This document shows, in pieces, positions 1 to 8,504 of a stretch of DNA of 64,000 nt. The notes below the pieces were generated by a model, which saw only the letters and a program-made list of their open reading frames with translations, searched no databases and was not told where the DNA came from. How positions within the stretch are numbered: the first letter of the stretch is position 1; every line of letters starts with the position of its first letter. Source of the stretch: Emticicia sp040253585 (GTDB taxonomy: Bacteria; Bacteroidota; Bacteroidia; Cytophagales; Spirosomataceae); contig NZ_JBELAU010000007.1 of assembly GCF_040253585.1 (NCBI RefSeq), positions 248,001-312,000 on the forward strand. Reading direction: 5' to 3'. Position numbers and translations under genes: made by a program.

Positions 1-1319
1 GTCAATAATTTCAAGAAAGGTTTGTGTTCAAAAATCAGCTCACTTGAATATGTTGTTAGTTTAAAAAGCTGCGTAAGGTTTCTATCGCCACGCAAAATAT
101 CAACTTCTTTACGAAAATCGTACTGTCTTCCAAGCGTCAAAGAAAGTACTCCGTAGCGATTTTTGAGCGTATTTTTTACTTTCAATAAATTATGCTGAAC
201 GTCTTGATAAGGTCGGTCGATTGCGTAAGTAAATTTTTCGGGCGTGTAAATCGACAACGGAGTACCACGTTTAATGGCTTCAATCAAATCAGAAACATTT
301 CCAATATGCGAACCCGAAAATACCGCAATTTTTGTATTAAACTGACTAAAAAAAACTTCACTTATCCAATTTTTTCTTTTATAATCTACTGATAATGAAT
401 AGTTTATTTCTTGGATTCCAGTATTTGCCAATCTATAATTGGGGGTCGAAATATCTCCACCACGTTTATAAGTTCCTTGAATTCTATAACCGATTGAGTA
501 CGGAATTTGAGAAGTTTTACCAAGTTTTCGTACTCCACCTTCTAAAATTCCAGCATTGGCAGTTTGATTTCCATTCGTGAAATATACACTGTTAATTTCG
601 CCCCCGATTGTCGTTGAGTCGGGTAGGGCTTCGGGTTCGAGCATGATTACACCCGCAATTGCATCTGAGCCGTAGCGAACGCCCGCTGCACCTTTCAAAA
701 CCGTAATTTTTTTAGCCACAAAAGGGTCAATTTCGGGAGCATGTTCACTGCCCCATTGTTGGCCTTCTTGTCTTACACCGTTGTTCATTATCAAAACCCG
801 ATTCGAGTGCATTCCGTGAATGACAGGTTTGGCAATCGAACTGCCTGTTTGTAAGGTAGTTACACCCGAAATCTGTTTCAGGGCTTCGCCTAACGATTGT
901 CCACGAGTTTGGTCGAGAGCGGCATTTTCAAGCGTACTTTTAGTTTGCGTAAGATTTTCTATTTTCTGAGCCTTGATGTCTATATTGGCTAAGTGCAGTT
1001 CGGTTTCCGAGAGTTTGATGTTTTGTTCTGCTCCGTGTTCTAAATTTATTGTGTAGTTTTTCTCTTCATAACCCACAATTCGGCCAATAACAGTATATTT
1101 TCCTTGACAAATATTTGAGATTCGGTAAAATCCTTTTGCATCGGTGCTTACACCTTTATTCAATTCTTTTATCAAAACCACTGCTCCAATAATTGGCTGT
1201 TTTGTGGCATCATCTTGTACAATTCCTTGAATGAAGCAATCGCATACTTGACCAGCAGCCCCCCCCGCCCCCAATAGGGGAGCTAAAAATAAGATTATGT
1301 ATTGAAATGCTTTCTTCAT
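1..1319 (-). CDS. TonB-dependent outer membrane receptor (3' end outside window)
   Basis: An uninterrupted reading frame runs from an ATG to the window edge (about 439 codons), so only the N-terminal half is present. It has a signal peptide (residues 1-24), a carboxypeptidase-regulatory-like beta domain (about 28-105, with the typical STDAKGFYRI turn) and a plug domain (about 125-230, with KPVIHGMHSNRVLI and VLKGAAGVRYGSDAIAG). The family imports metal chelates, vitamins or oligomers across the outer membrane using TonB energy. The plug resembles metal receptors more than SusC, but the substrate cannot be read from sequence. The signal peptide codons contain a run of eight G (eight C on the plus strand, 1259-1266) next to a second run of five, an unusual possible slippage site. 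Confident on family, not on ligand. Confidence 0.9.
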   Translation of the reverse strand, partial: MKKAFQYIILFLAPLLGAGGAAGQVCDCFIQGIVQDDATKQPIIGAVVLIKELNKGVSTDAKGFYRISNICQGKYTVIGRIVGYEEKNYTINLEHGAEQNIKLSETELHLANIDIKAQKIENLTQTKSTLENAALDQTRGQSLGEALKQISGVTTLQTGSSIAKPVIHGMHSNRVLIMNNGVRQEGQQWGSEHAPEIDPFVAKKITVLKGAAGVRYGSDAIAGVIMLEPEALPDSTTIGGEINSVYFTNGNQTANAGILEGGVRKLGKTSQIPYSIGYRIQGTYKRGGDISTPNYRLANTGIQEINYSLSVDYKRKNWISEVFFSQFNTKIAVFSGSHIGNVSDLIEAIKRGTPLSIYTPEKFTYAIDRPYQDVQHNLLKVKNTLKNRYGVLSLTLGRQYDFRKEVDILRGDRNLTQLFKLTTYSSELIFEHKPFLKLL

Positions 1320-1331
1320 TGTTGGTTTTTA

Positions 1332-1350
1332 CACAATTTAGAAAATTGTG
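1332..1350 (-). other. Perfect hairpin in the 5' leader of the TonB receptor
   Basis: Eight-base arms CACAATTT and AAATTGTG with a three-base loop lie between the -7 element and the start codon of the receptor gene. It could be an operator or a leader hairpin. It has no T tract, so it is not a simple terminator. Confidence 0.4.
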
Positions 1351-1374
1351 CTATTGATAAATGCAACTTTATTG

Positions 1375-1382
1375 CAAATATA
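1375..1382 (-). promoter_or_regulatory. -7 promoter element of the partial TonB receptor
   Basis: On the minus strand this reads TATATTTG, a perfect match to the Bacteroidota -7 consensus TAnnTTTG. No TTG is at the ideal -33 spacing, because that place is taken by the upstream terminator hairpin. The start codon is about 55 bases downstream. Confidence 0.45.
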
Positions 1383-1385
1383 ATA

Positions 1386-1420
1386 AAAAATCCCCGTTGA
1401 ACCATTCAACGGGGATTTTT
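1386..1420 (-). terminator. Rho-independent terminator after the DUF2723 gene
   Basis: A 16-bp stem (arms around TCCCCGTTGAA and TTCAACGGGGA) with a three-base loop is followed, in the minus direction, by a run of T. It separates the DUF2723 gene from the TonB receptor gene on the same strand. Confidence 0.85.
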
Positions 1421-1431
1421 ATATGTTTCTC

Positions 1432-1464
1432 AAGGAAGACTTCGCTTGAAGCGAAGTCTTCCTT
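1432..1464. repeat. 15-bp perfect inverted repeat just after a stop codon
   Basis: Arms AAGGAAGACTTCGCT and AGCGAAGTCTTCCTT with a three-base loop begin immediately after the stop codon of the DUF2723 gene and precede the T-tailed terminator. It has no T tract itself. It may protect the mRNA 3' end or be a dispersed palindromic repeat. Confidence 0.6.
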
Positions 1465-1467
1465 AAA

Positions 1468-4452
1468 CTACTCTGCCACTCTCGAATAATATTTGTTATA
1501 GATAGCTTCGTAGCGTTTAGCTGCGGCTTCTTGGTTATTTCGGCTACAAATATTTGAGATAACCTGCAAATTACGAAGGTTGATTTGCAAATAATCTTGG
1601 ATATTATCAGGCATCCACTCCGCACTTTTCTGACCTGCTTTCTGAGTAAAATAAGCCAAATTTCCATCAGCACGCTTTGTGATTGTTTCTGCAATTTCCA
1701 TTGCTTTTTTAGTATCACCTACTTCAAAATAATACATTACATAGTTGGTGCAAAGTTGATCGTAAGGAATTACGTTATCTGGCAATACTTTATTAGCGTA
1801 ATCAAGTACCTCTTTGGCTTTGGTTTTCTTTTCTTCTCTAACCAATTGGTCAGCTAAACGCAAGAACGCCAAACGAGCCGTGATAATTGGCACTTTCAAG
1901 TAAGTTTCCGAATCATAATACACATTCGGATTGTCCATTCCTCTCCAAGCCATTTTCTTCAACATATTGTCATACATTACGTCGGTATTTGCAAAACCAT
2001 CATCGCCTTGGCTTACTTTGATTGGCAATAAACGGTAGGCGTAACCTTCTAACTGCATGTAATCTTTCAGATTCAAATAGTTGTCATTGGCCAGTGTTCC
2101 AGCAAAATAAATTGGGCGTTTCCAGTTGTTTTGAGCAATCATTTCGAGTTGCATCAAATCGTTTTTCAACAAGTCACGCTTGCCGATATTCCAAGTGATT
2201 TGACCAGTCAAATATGGTTCAAATTGTTTTGGTACAAAGCCCATTTTCTTCACTGCCTCAATATCATAATTCAAGAAAAGGCTATCCGATGGCAAAGAGT
2301 TAATGCTCTCGCCAGTTGTTAATGGAATTTGAATGGCTGGGTCGTTTTTCTTCACCAATTCCAAATAATCTTTCAAGTTGATTGGGTCACTTAGACGCTC
2401 AACAAAAGGAATTTGGTCGTTTACGCCACTCAATAATTGGTCGGTTGTAAACGTAATCGGCAATGCTTCTGATTGATAAGTTTTGCGTTTCATTTGCTCG
2501 CAATACCAATCTGTACCTAATAAGCTCAGGTTACACACACGCACGTCCGTACGGAAACCTTCAACTTCCTGCACATACCAAAGTGGGAAAGTATCGTTAT
2601 CGCCACCCGTAAACAAGATTGCGTTTGGAGCACATGAATTCAATAAGTTTTTAGCAAAATCTACTTGGTGGTAGCGGCCTGAGCGGTCGTGTCCTTTCCA
2701 AGTTTGAGGAAGCATAATTAATGGAACAGCTAAGCCTAAAACTGTTGCTCCAACTGCTCTTGCTTGTGAATTTTTGATGAATTTCAACACATAATCAAAC
2801 AAGCCCAATACGCCAATTCCTATCCAAATTGCCCAAATATAGAACGAACCAACGTAGATATAGTCACGCTCACGAGGCTCTACTGGTGGTGAATTGAGGT
2901 AAACAACCAAACCAACACCCGTAAGTAAGAATAAAAGGAACATAACGAGTGCATCACGCTCACGACGGAAATAATGATACAACAAGCCCAAAATACCTAA
3001 GATTACTGGCAAACCGAAGAAATTTGTACGTCCACGGTTCTCTTTGATAGCTGGTGGAAGTGCACTTTTTGACTCAAGAATATTGGTTGGTCCAGCACCT
3101 TCAATATCGCTCGAACGTCCCCAGAAATTCCACGCAAAATAACGCCAATACATATAACCCATTTGGCGTTTCATCATGTAGCCAATGTTGGTGAAAAGCG
3201 TTGGCTTTTGACCTTCTGCAAGACCCATTTCTTTTCTGTATATCTGCTGATGGCTACCATCACTACTCCACATACGTGGCAACAGGCTTTCGCTATTTGG
3301 TCCCCAAATGTAGTTAGGTTTGTAGTCATAAACTTCATATTTGTCTTTACCCATTTTATAAATAGGCTCGCCATTTTCGATAGATTCAAGTTTTCCTGTG
3401 AAAACTGGGCCGTAGAGTAGCGGACGGCTACCGTATTGCTCACGTTTCAAATACGAAACGTAGTTTAGTACATTGCTCGGATTATTCTCGTTGATTGGCG
3501 GATTATAATTTGAGCGAATCAAAGCGATTGTGTAAGATGAATATCCAATCAATACAAAAGCGAATGAAATCAAGGCCGTGTTGGCAATGACCATGCCTCT
3601 CTTTTGTGTATAGAAAATTCCGTAGGTGAGTCCGCCAATGAGTAAGATTACGAAGAAAATAATACCAGAACTGAACGGCATTCCGAAGGTATTAACGAAG
3701 AGTTTTTCAAACGTAAAACCCAAAGAAGGGAAGCCAGTGATAACACCAGTATTAACAACGCCTAAAACTAATAAACCTACCAAGAAAGCAATAATACCGC
3801 CTTTCCAAGTGATTTTCTTAGCTTTTTTATAATAATATACTAAGCCCAAAGCAGGAATAGTAACGAGGTTGAGTAAGTGAACTCCGATAGAAAGACCCAC
3901 TAAATAAGCAGTAAATATCAAGAAACGGTTGGCTTTTGATTCGTCTTCGATGTTTTCCCAACGAAAAGCTGCCCAAATTACTATTGCCGTAAAGAACGAC
4001 GACATTCCGTAAACCTCAGCTTCAACCGCCGAAAACCAGAAAGAATCAGAAAAAGCATACACCAACGAACCAACAGCACTTGCACCAAGTACTAAAATGA
4101 TTTCAGTTGTGTTGAGGTCGTCGCCTTTTTTACCAAAAACTTTACGAGCCAAAAGCGAGATTGTCCAAAACATAAATAAGATAGTAAACGCCGAAGCAAT
4201 TACCGAAACCATATTTACCATCAGAGCAACTTTCGTGACATCGCCACCCGCAAGGAGTGAAGCCATGCGGCCGATAAGTAAGAAAAGAGGAGCCCCAGCA
4301 GGGTGTGGAACTTGTAGTTTGTAAGAACAAGCGATGAACTCGCCGCAGTCCCAAAAACTGGCGGTTGGCTCAACGGTGAGCGTATAAGTAAGGAGTGCAA
4401 CGGCAAAAATCGCCCATCCGACGATATTATTAAGCCTTGTGAAATTGTTCAT
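1468..4452 (-). CDS. DUF2723 / TMEM260-like protein O-mannosyltransferase-family membrane protein
   Basis: A 994-residue protein with an N-terminal block of about ten membrane segments (residues 1-330, then more around 490-590) and a long soluble C-terminal part. The segment PTASFWDCGEF (30-39) with PHPAGAPLF just after is the hallmark of the DUF2723 family, which is related to GT-C glycosyltransferases and to TMEM260, a protein O-mannosyltransferase. The acidic residues in WDCGE are the likely catalytic site by analogy with other GT-C enzymes. The C-terminal part has TPR-like helices (EKKTKAKEVLDYANKVL). Its likely role is transfer of sugar from a lipid carrier to an exported protein or glycan. 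The acceptor is unknown. It has its own promoter and terminator, so it is probably monocistronic. Confidence 0.85.
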   Translation of the reverse strand: MNNFTRLNNIVGWAIFAVALLTYTLTVEPTASFWDCGEFIACSYKLQVPHPAGAPLFLLIGRMASLLAGGDVTKVALMVNMVSVIASAFTILFMFWTISLLARKVFGKKGDDLNTTEIILVLGASAVGSLVYAFSDSFWFSAVEAEVYGMSSFFTAIVIWAAFRWENIEDESKANRFLIFTAYLVGLSIGVHLLNLVTIPALGLVYYYKKAKKITWKGGIIAFLVGLLVLGVVNTGVITGFPSLGFTFEKLFVNTFGMPFSSGIIFFVILLIGGLTYGIFYTQKRGMVIANTALISFAFVLIGYSSYTIALIRSNYNPPINENNPSNVLNYVSYLKREQYGSRPLLYGPVFTGKLESIENGEPIYKMGKDKYEVYDYKPNYIWGPNSESLLPRMWSSDGSHQQIYRKEMGLAEGQKPTLFTNIGYMMKRQMGYMYWRYFAWNFWGRSSDIEGAGPTNILESKSALPPAIKENRGRTNFFGLPVILGILGLLYHYFRRERDALVMFLLFLLTGVGLVVYLNSPPVEPRERDYIYVGSFYIWAIWIGIGVLGLFDYVLKFIKNSQARAVGATVLGLAVPLIMLPQTWKGHDRSGRYHQVDFAKNLLNSCAPNAILFTGGDNDTFPLWYVQEVEGFRTDVRVCNLSLLGTDWYCEQMKRKTYQSEALPITFTTDQLLSGVNDQIPFVERLSDPINLKDYLELVKKNDPAIQIPLTTGESINSLPSDSLFLNYDIEAVKKMGFVPKQFEPYLTGQITWNIGKRDLLKNDLMQLEMIAQNNWKRPIYFAGTLANDNYLNLKDYMQLEGYAYRLLPIKVSQGDDGFANTDVMYDNMLKKMAWRGMDNPNVYYDSETYLKVPIITARLAFLRLADQLVREEKKTKAKEVLDYANKVLPDNVIPYDQLCTNYVMYYFEVGDTKKAMEIAETITKRADGNLAYFTQKAGQKSAEWMPDNIQDYLQINLRNLQVISNICSRNNQEAAAKRYEAIYNKYYSRVAE

Positions 4453-4489
4453 TTTTTGAGATTAGTGAATAAATATTCTCTTGATGACC

Positions 4490-4497
4490 CAAAATTA
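4490..4497 (-). promoter_or_regulatory. -7 promoter element of the DUF2723 gene
   Basis: Minus strand TAATTTTG matches TAnnTTTG, 37 bases before the ATG. No clear TTG at the expected -33 distance. Confidence 0.4.
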
Positions 4498-4626
4498 GGG
4501 AATTTGCAGGATAATCAGGCAGAAAAGAAACTTAAATTATCTTAAAATAAGGAAAAATCATTGAATTGAAAATATAAAATTGAGTAAAAATGAAGAAAGA
4601 AGTAATGTTTATGACAGAAAACTCTT

Positions 4627-5874
4627 TCATGATTTTTGATTTCTCATAAACTTTCTAATTCCGAAAATTAATAATAAACCAAAGACCAAATATAGTGCCG
4701 ATGTTGCACTAATTGAGGCACTCATGCCGTATTTGGTGCTGGCATAAGCAATGGCAATCGGGGCGATTCCACCACCAAACCAGCCGATTGAGTTCATAAA
4801 ACCAACAGCGGTTGCACGGTTTTTGGGTTTAACGACATCGTGCAGCGATGCCCAAATATTGGCATCATAAAGTCCTTTGAAATATCCAAAACCGATGAGA
4901 GCAAGAATCAAAATCGGTATTGAGAGTGTCCAGCCAGCCAAGAAGATAAATGGTACACCTATTATTAAGCCAATACTTTGGGCCATCATTCGGCCGCCTC
5001 GGTAGGTTTTTACTAATTTATCAGCTAAAAATCCGCCCGAAATAACGCCTAAAACCGAGGCCATTTGTAAGTAGAATGTAGCGTTTAGTCCTGCCATCGA
5101 AAGGCTCATATTGAATTTATTGTAGAGAAACGAAGGCATCCAAGTCAAGAAAATACTGGCTACGAAATTTGCACCCACAAAAACCGCCACCAAAATCCAG
5201 ACCATTGGTTGCTTGAAAACTTGCTTGATGCTATCAAAAATATTGCCTTGTTTCAAATCAAGTAATACGTGCGAACCGTCTTCGATTTCTTCATGTACTT
5301 CTGCCTGCCCACGAACAGGTTCTTTCAGAAAACCCAGTAAAATGACTCCCAAAAGCACGCCAAGCCCACCGAAAAGATAAAAACTCGTGTGCCAACCATA
5401 GTATTGGCCCATGAAGCCCGCAACCGTTCCGCCTGCAATCGTACCTGCATAAACACTTGATTGATGAAACGACATGGCTTTTGAGCGGGTTTCTTTGCTA
5501 TGATAATCGCTCAGAAGCGACATAGACGCAGGAAAGTAAAAGGCTTCACCAAAGCCTTCCAAAGCTCGGCAAATAACTAAATGAATATAATCAGTAGAAA
5601 GTGCAGTTCCGATTGTAACAAGCGACCAAAAGATAAGTCCACCAATGATGAGGGTTTTACGTTGAAATCTATCGCCAACAATGCCCGCAATTGCTCCAAA
5701 ACCAGCATAAACCCACATAAATGCTGCTCCAACGATGCCGAGCTGAACATCGCTCAAACCCATTTCCTGCTTCAATAATGGAAATACCGAAAAGATAGCT
5801 TGGCGGTCGGCGTAGTTGAAAAAGCATACGAACCATAACATAAAAACAACCCACCATTTGTAGTTTTTGCTCAT
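4627..5874 (-). CDS. Major facilitator superfamily transporter (anion:cation symporter type)
   Basis: 415 residues with twelve predicted membrane helices. The N-terminal FFNYADRQAIFSVFPLL motif and the GDRFQRKTLI loop between helices 2 and 3 place it in the MFS branch containing hexuronate, sialate and other organic-anion symporters. It would move a small organic anion across the inner membrane with protons. No catabolic genes are adjacent, so the substrate cannot be deduced. A gap of about 170 bases with a -7 element separates it from the DUF2723 gene, so the two are probably transcribed independently. Confidence 0.85.
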   Translation of the reverse strand: MSKNYKWWVVFMLWFVCFFNYADRQAIFSVFPLLKQEMGLSDVQLGIVGAAFMWVYAGFGAIAGIVGDRFQRKTLIIGGLIFWSLVTIGTALSTDYIHLVICRALEGFGEAFYFPASMSLLSDYHSKETRSKAMSFHQSSVYAGTIAGGTVAGFMGQYYGWHTSFYLFGGLGVLLGVILLGFLKEPVRGQAEVHEEIEDGSHVLLDLKQGNIFDSIKQVFKQPMVWILVAVFVGANFVASIFLTWMPSFLYNKFNMSLSMAGLNATFYLQMASVLGVISGGFLADKLVKTYRGGRMMAQSIGLIIGVPFIFLAGWTLSIPILILALIGFGYFKGLYDANIWASLHDVVKPKNRATAVGFMNSIGWFGGGIAPIAIAYASTKYGMSASISATSALYLVFGLLLIFGIRKFMRNQKS

Positions 5875-5999
5875 GTAGTTTTCATTAATTTCTGCAAAAT
5901 ACTTTGAAAAATTTTATGGTGAAACTATTTGTTATTTTTCGGATAAAAAATTTAATAATTTAAAGATGAAAGGGAGGTGTTTGTAGATTTCAGGCATAA

Positions 6000-6035
6000 A
6001 AAAACGGTTTGAAGTACATTCTCCAAACCGTTTTT
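6000..6035 (-). terminator. Terminator after dnaJ
   Basis: Twelve-base arms AAAAACGGTTTG and CAAACCGTTTTT with a 12-base loop. In the minus direction the stem ends in a run of T just after the dnaJ stop codon. Confidence 0.8.
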
Positions 6036-6055
6036 ATGCTTAATTGCTGAAAATA

Positions 6056-7207
6056 TCAATGAAAGAAATCTTTCATTTTTTCAAAGATGCTTTTATCGCT
6101 TTTATCAGTTTTTGGCTGGAAATTAGGCATTGTTCTAATTTTTTCAAGAATAGCTCTATCTTCCGAACTCAAAGTAGTAGGAGTGAAGAGGCTCACATGA
6201 ACCAATTGGTCGCCTACGCCGTAGCTGTTGAGTTCCTTCAAGCCTTTGCCTTTCAAGCGTAAAATCTCGCCCGATTGTGTTCCTGCCTTGATATTTATTT
6301 TTACTTTTCCACCAACGGTCGGAATTTCAACTTCTCTTCCCAAAGCAGCATCGGCAAAATTCATGCGTAAATCAAAATGAATATTGCTACCATCACGTTT
6401 AAGTTCTGGATGTTCTTCTTCTTCAATTACTATCAATAAATCGCCCGCAATACCGCCACGAGTTGGTACGTTTCCTTTGCCAGTCATCGAAAGCTGCATT
6501 CCTTCGCCCACACCCGCAGGTATCTTGATTGATAATAAATCTTCATTCAACTGGCGGCCTTCTCCAAAACAAACATCGCAACGTTCGGTAACCACTTTTC
6601 CTTCGCCTTGGCAAGTCGGACAAGGGCTTGTAGAAACCATTTGCCCGAGCATTGTATTCACAACCTTACGCACTTGTCCTTGCCCGTTACAAGTTGCACA
6701 AGTTTTTAGTGAGGTGCCGTGTTTCGAGCCATTCCCGCTACAAGTATTGCACGAAACGTAGCGTTTTACTTTTATTTTCTTTTCTACGCCATTAGCAATT
6801 TCTTCTAAGTCGAGCTTGAGTTTAATTCTCAAATCCGAACCTTTTCTTACACTTGGGCCACCACGACGACCACCGCCGCCACCACCGAAGAAACTACCGA
6901 ATGGACTATCATCACCAAAAACACTTCCGAAAATATCTTCCATGTTTACGCCCGCACCACCACCGAAGCCACCTGCTCCGCCAACACCTTGATGCCCAAA
7001 TTGGTCATAACGCTGACGTTTTTCGGCATCAGATAATACGCCATAAGCTTCGGCAATTTCCTTAAATTTTTCCTCAGCAGCTTTATCCCCTGGGTTTTTG
7101 TCAGGGTGATACTGAATCGCCAGCTTGCGGTAGGCTTTCTTTAATTCATCTTCTGAGGCATTTTTAGCAACGCCCAATATTTCGTAATAATCTCTTTTTT
7201 GTGCCAT
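6056..7207 (-). CDS. dnaJ: Chaperone DnaJ (Hsp40)
   Basis: 383 residues. J domain at 1-70 with the HPD triad at 34-36, Gly/Phe-rich linker about 73-118, four CxxCxGxG zinc-binding repeats (cysteine pairs 153/156, 170/173, 196/199, 210/213) and two C-terminal substrate-binding beta domains. It delivers unfolded proteins to DnaK and stimulates its ATPase. It lies about 100 bases downstream of grpE on the same strand, a normal co-chaperone operon. dnaK is not in the window. Length and motifs are those of a full-length type I DnaJ. Confidence 0.98.
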   Translation of the reverse strand: MAQKRDYYEILGVAKNASEDELKKAYRKLAIQYHPDKNPGDKAAEEKFKEIAEAYGVLSDAEKRQRYDQFGHQGVGGAGGFGGGAGVNMEDIFGSVFGDDSPFGSFFGGGGGGRRGGPSVRKGSDLRIKLKLDLEEIANGVEKKIKVKRYVSCNTCSGNGSKHGTSLKTCATCNGQGQVRKVVNTMLGQMVSTSPCPTCQGEGKVVTERCDVCFGEGRQLNEDLLSIKIPAGVGEGMQLSMTGKGNVPTRGGIAGDLLIVIEEEEHPELKRDGSNIHFDLRMNFADAALGREVEIPTVGGKVKINIKAGTQSGEILRLKGKGLKELNSYGVGDQLVHVSLFTPTTLSSEDRAILEKIRTMPNFQPKTDKSDKSIFEKMKDFFH

Positions 7208-7213
7208 TTTTCT

Positions 7214-7303
7214 TGAATTGAGAATTAAGAATTGAGAATTGAGAATTAAATAGCGAGTCTAACATGCCGCATTCATTCTCAATTCTCAACTCTTAATTCT
7301 TCA
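7214..7303. repeat. Short tandem and inverted GAATTGAGAATT-type repeats between grpE and dnaJ
   Basis: Units of the form GAATTGAGAATTAA occur in tandem on one side (about 7214-7250) and in inverted orientation (TTCTCAATTCTCAA) on the other (about 7274-7303), so the grpE-dnaJ spacer can fold into a long hairpin. It may tune the level of dnaJ mRNA, or be an accumulated low-complexity repeat. Confidence 0.55.
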
Positions 7304-7308
7304 TTATT

Positions 7309-7866
7309 TTATGAACCCACTACAACTTTTGCGTAGCGGATAACTTTATCGTTTAGTGAGTAACCTTTTTCTATTTCATCAATTACTTTGCCTTTGTTTT
7401 CTTCACCTGCTGCAAATTGAGTAATACACTCGTGAAGCTCCACATCGAAATCCTTTCCTTTTGATTCGATAGCTTTTACGCCCTTGCTGGCCAGCGTTTT
7501 TTGAAACTTATTGAAAATCAAAGCGATTCCCTCTTTCATTGGCTCTACTTCGGTAACTGTCTCGAATGACTTATTGGCACGTTCGAAATCATCAACAATC
7601 GGAATCAATTCTTTGAGTAAACCTTCGGCGGCATTCTGAATTAGATCAATTTTTTCTTTTGATGTGCGACGACGGAAATTTTCGAAATCAGCGTATAAAC
7701 GTAAATATTTGTCTTTTGCTTCGGCAAGTTGTGCTTCGAGCGACGCTGACTCCGATACGTTTTCTTCAACACTTTCGTTTTCTTCTACAACTTCTTCGGT
7801 TTCTACGGTTGTTTGTTCTGCTGTTTGTTCGTCAGTAATTGTTGCGTCTTCTTTATTTTCTGCCAT
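7309..7866 (-). CDS. grpE: Nucleotide exchange factor GrpE
   Basis: 185 residues from the ATG (MAENKEDAT). A disordered acidic N-terminus (1-45) is followed by a long coiled coil with YLRLYADFENFRRRTSKE (the GrpE signature region) and a C-terminal beta domain ending VIRYAKVVVGS. It releases ADP from DnaK. A TTG 36 bases upstream is in frame, but the added residues are Lys/Asn-rich and unlike GrpE, so the ATG is preferred. First gene of the grpE-dnaJ operon. Confidence 0.97.
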   Translation of the reverse strand: MAENKEDATITDEQTAEQTTVETEEVVEENESVEENVSESASLEAQLAEAKDKYLRLYADFENFRRRTSKEKIDLIQNAAEGLLKELIPIVDDFERANKSFETVTEVEPMKEGIALIFNKFQKTLASKGVKAIESKGKDFDVELHECITQFAAGEENKGKVIDEIEKGYSLNDKVIRYAKVVVGS

Positions 7867-8039
7867 TTTGTAATCTATTTTATTTTTTGCAAATTTCGAC
7901 AATTATTTTGCCAATAAGAAATTTACTGACAAGATGGCAGAAAATACCTAATTTGATGTCTTTTTAGAATGACATTTCAGAAATGGCATAACGGTTTGTT
8001 GATTTTAAACATAGAAATTTATTAAACTAAGCAAAAGTA

Positions 8040-8429
8040 ATGGAAAGAATTAATGTATCGACTGGTGCAAAATGGGAGGACATCGTTGGGTATTCTCGTG
8101 CAGTAAAAATGGGAAATATCATTGAAGTAACAGGCACAGTTGCCACTGATGGTAGCGGAGAAATTGTAGGGAAAAATGATGTTTATATTCAAACAAAATT
8201 TATCATTCTAAAAGTTGAAAAAGTCCTCGAACAACTGGGAGCTTCACTGAAAGATGTAGTGCGTACTCGTATTTTTGCAACAGATATTTCTAAATGGGAA
8301 GAAATTGGTAAAGCTCATGGAGAGTTTTTTAAAGATATAAAACCTTGCACGACCATGGTCGAAGTAAGTGCTTTGATTGGTGCTGATTATTTGGTGGAAA
8401 TTGAGTTTTCGGCAATACTGGGGGCTTAA
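8040..8429 (+). CDS. Rid (YjgF/YER057c/UK114) family protein lacking the RidA active-site arginine
   Basis: 129 residues with the complete Rid fold signature (ASLKDVVRTRIFATDISKWEEI and CTTMVEVSALI). RidA enzymes hydrolyse reactive enamine/imine intermediates of pyridoxal phosphate enzymes and form trimers. The key arginine of RidA (Arg105 in E. coli, in PARSCVEV) is replaced: the aligned segment here is PCTTMVEV, with Thr at about position 104. It therefore belongs to another Rid subfamily and may not be an imine deaminase. Stand-alone gene facing the response regulator. Confidence 0.85.
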   Translation: MERINVSTGAKWEDIVGYSRAVKMGNIIEVTGTVATDGSGEIVGKNDVYIQTKFIILKVEKVLEQLGASLKDVVRTRIFATDISKWEEIGKAHGEFFKDIKPCTTMVEVSALIGADYLVEIEFSAILGA

Positions 8430-8434
8430 GATGG

Positions 8435-8493
8435 GAGATATTAGATTCGAGAAAAGGGATTTTTTTACTCTTGTATCTCGAATCTAATATCTC
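8435..8493. repeat. 18-bp perfect inverted repeat between convergent genes
   Basis: Arms GAGATATTAGATTCGAGA and TCTCGAATCTAATATCTC separated by 23 bases, placed between the stops of the Rid gene and the response regulator. A short T run occurs in the loop. Probably acts as a bidirectional transcription end point. Confidence 0.6.
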
Positions 8494-8504
8494 GTATCAT
8501 TATT

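Noticed and set aside
192..580. Two plus-strand frames of about 60 codons
   Set aside because: They lie entirely inside the open minus-strand TonB receptor frame and have no domain or leader.
6384..6761. 125-codon plus-strand frame
   Set aside because: Antisense shadow of the dnaJ zinc-finger and C-terminal coding region.
7214..7303. CRISPR-like array between grpE and dnaJ
   Set aside because: The units are short, low-complexity and partly inverted, without unique spacers of constant length.
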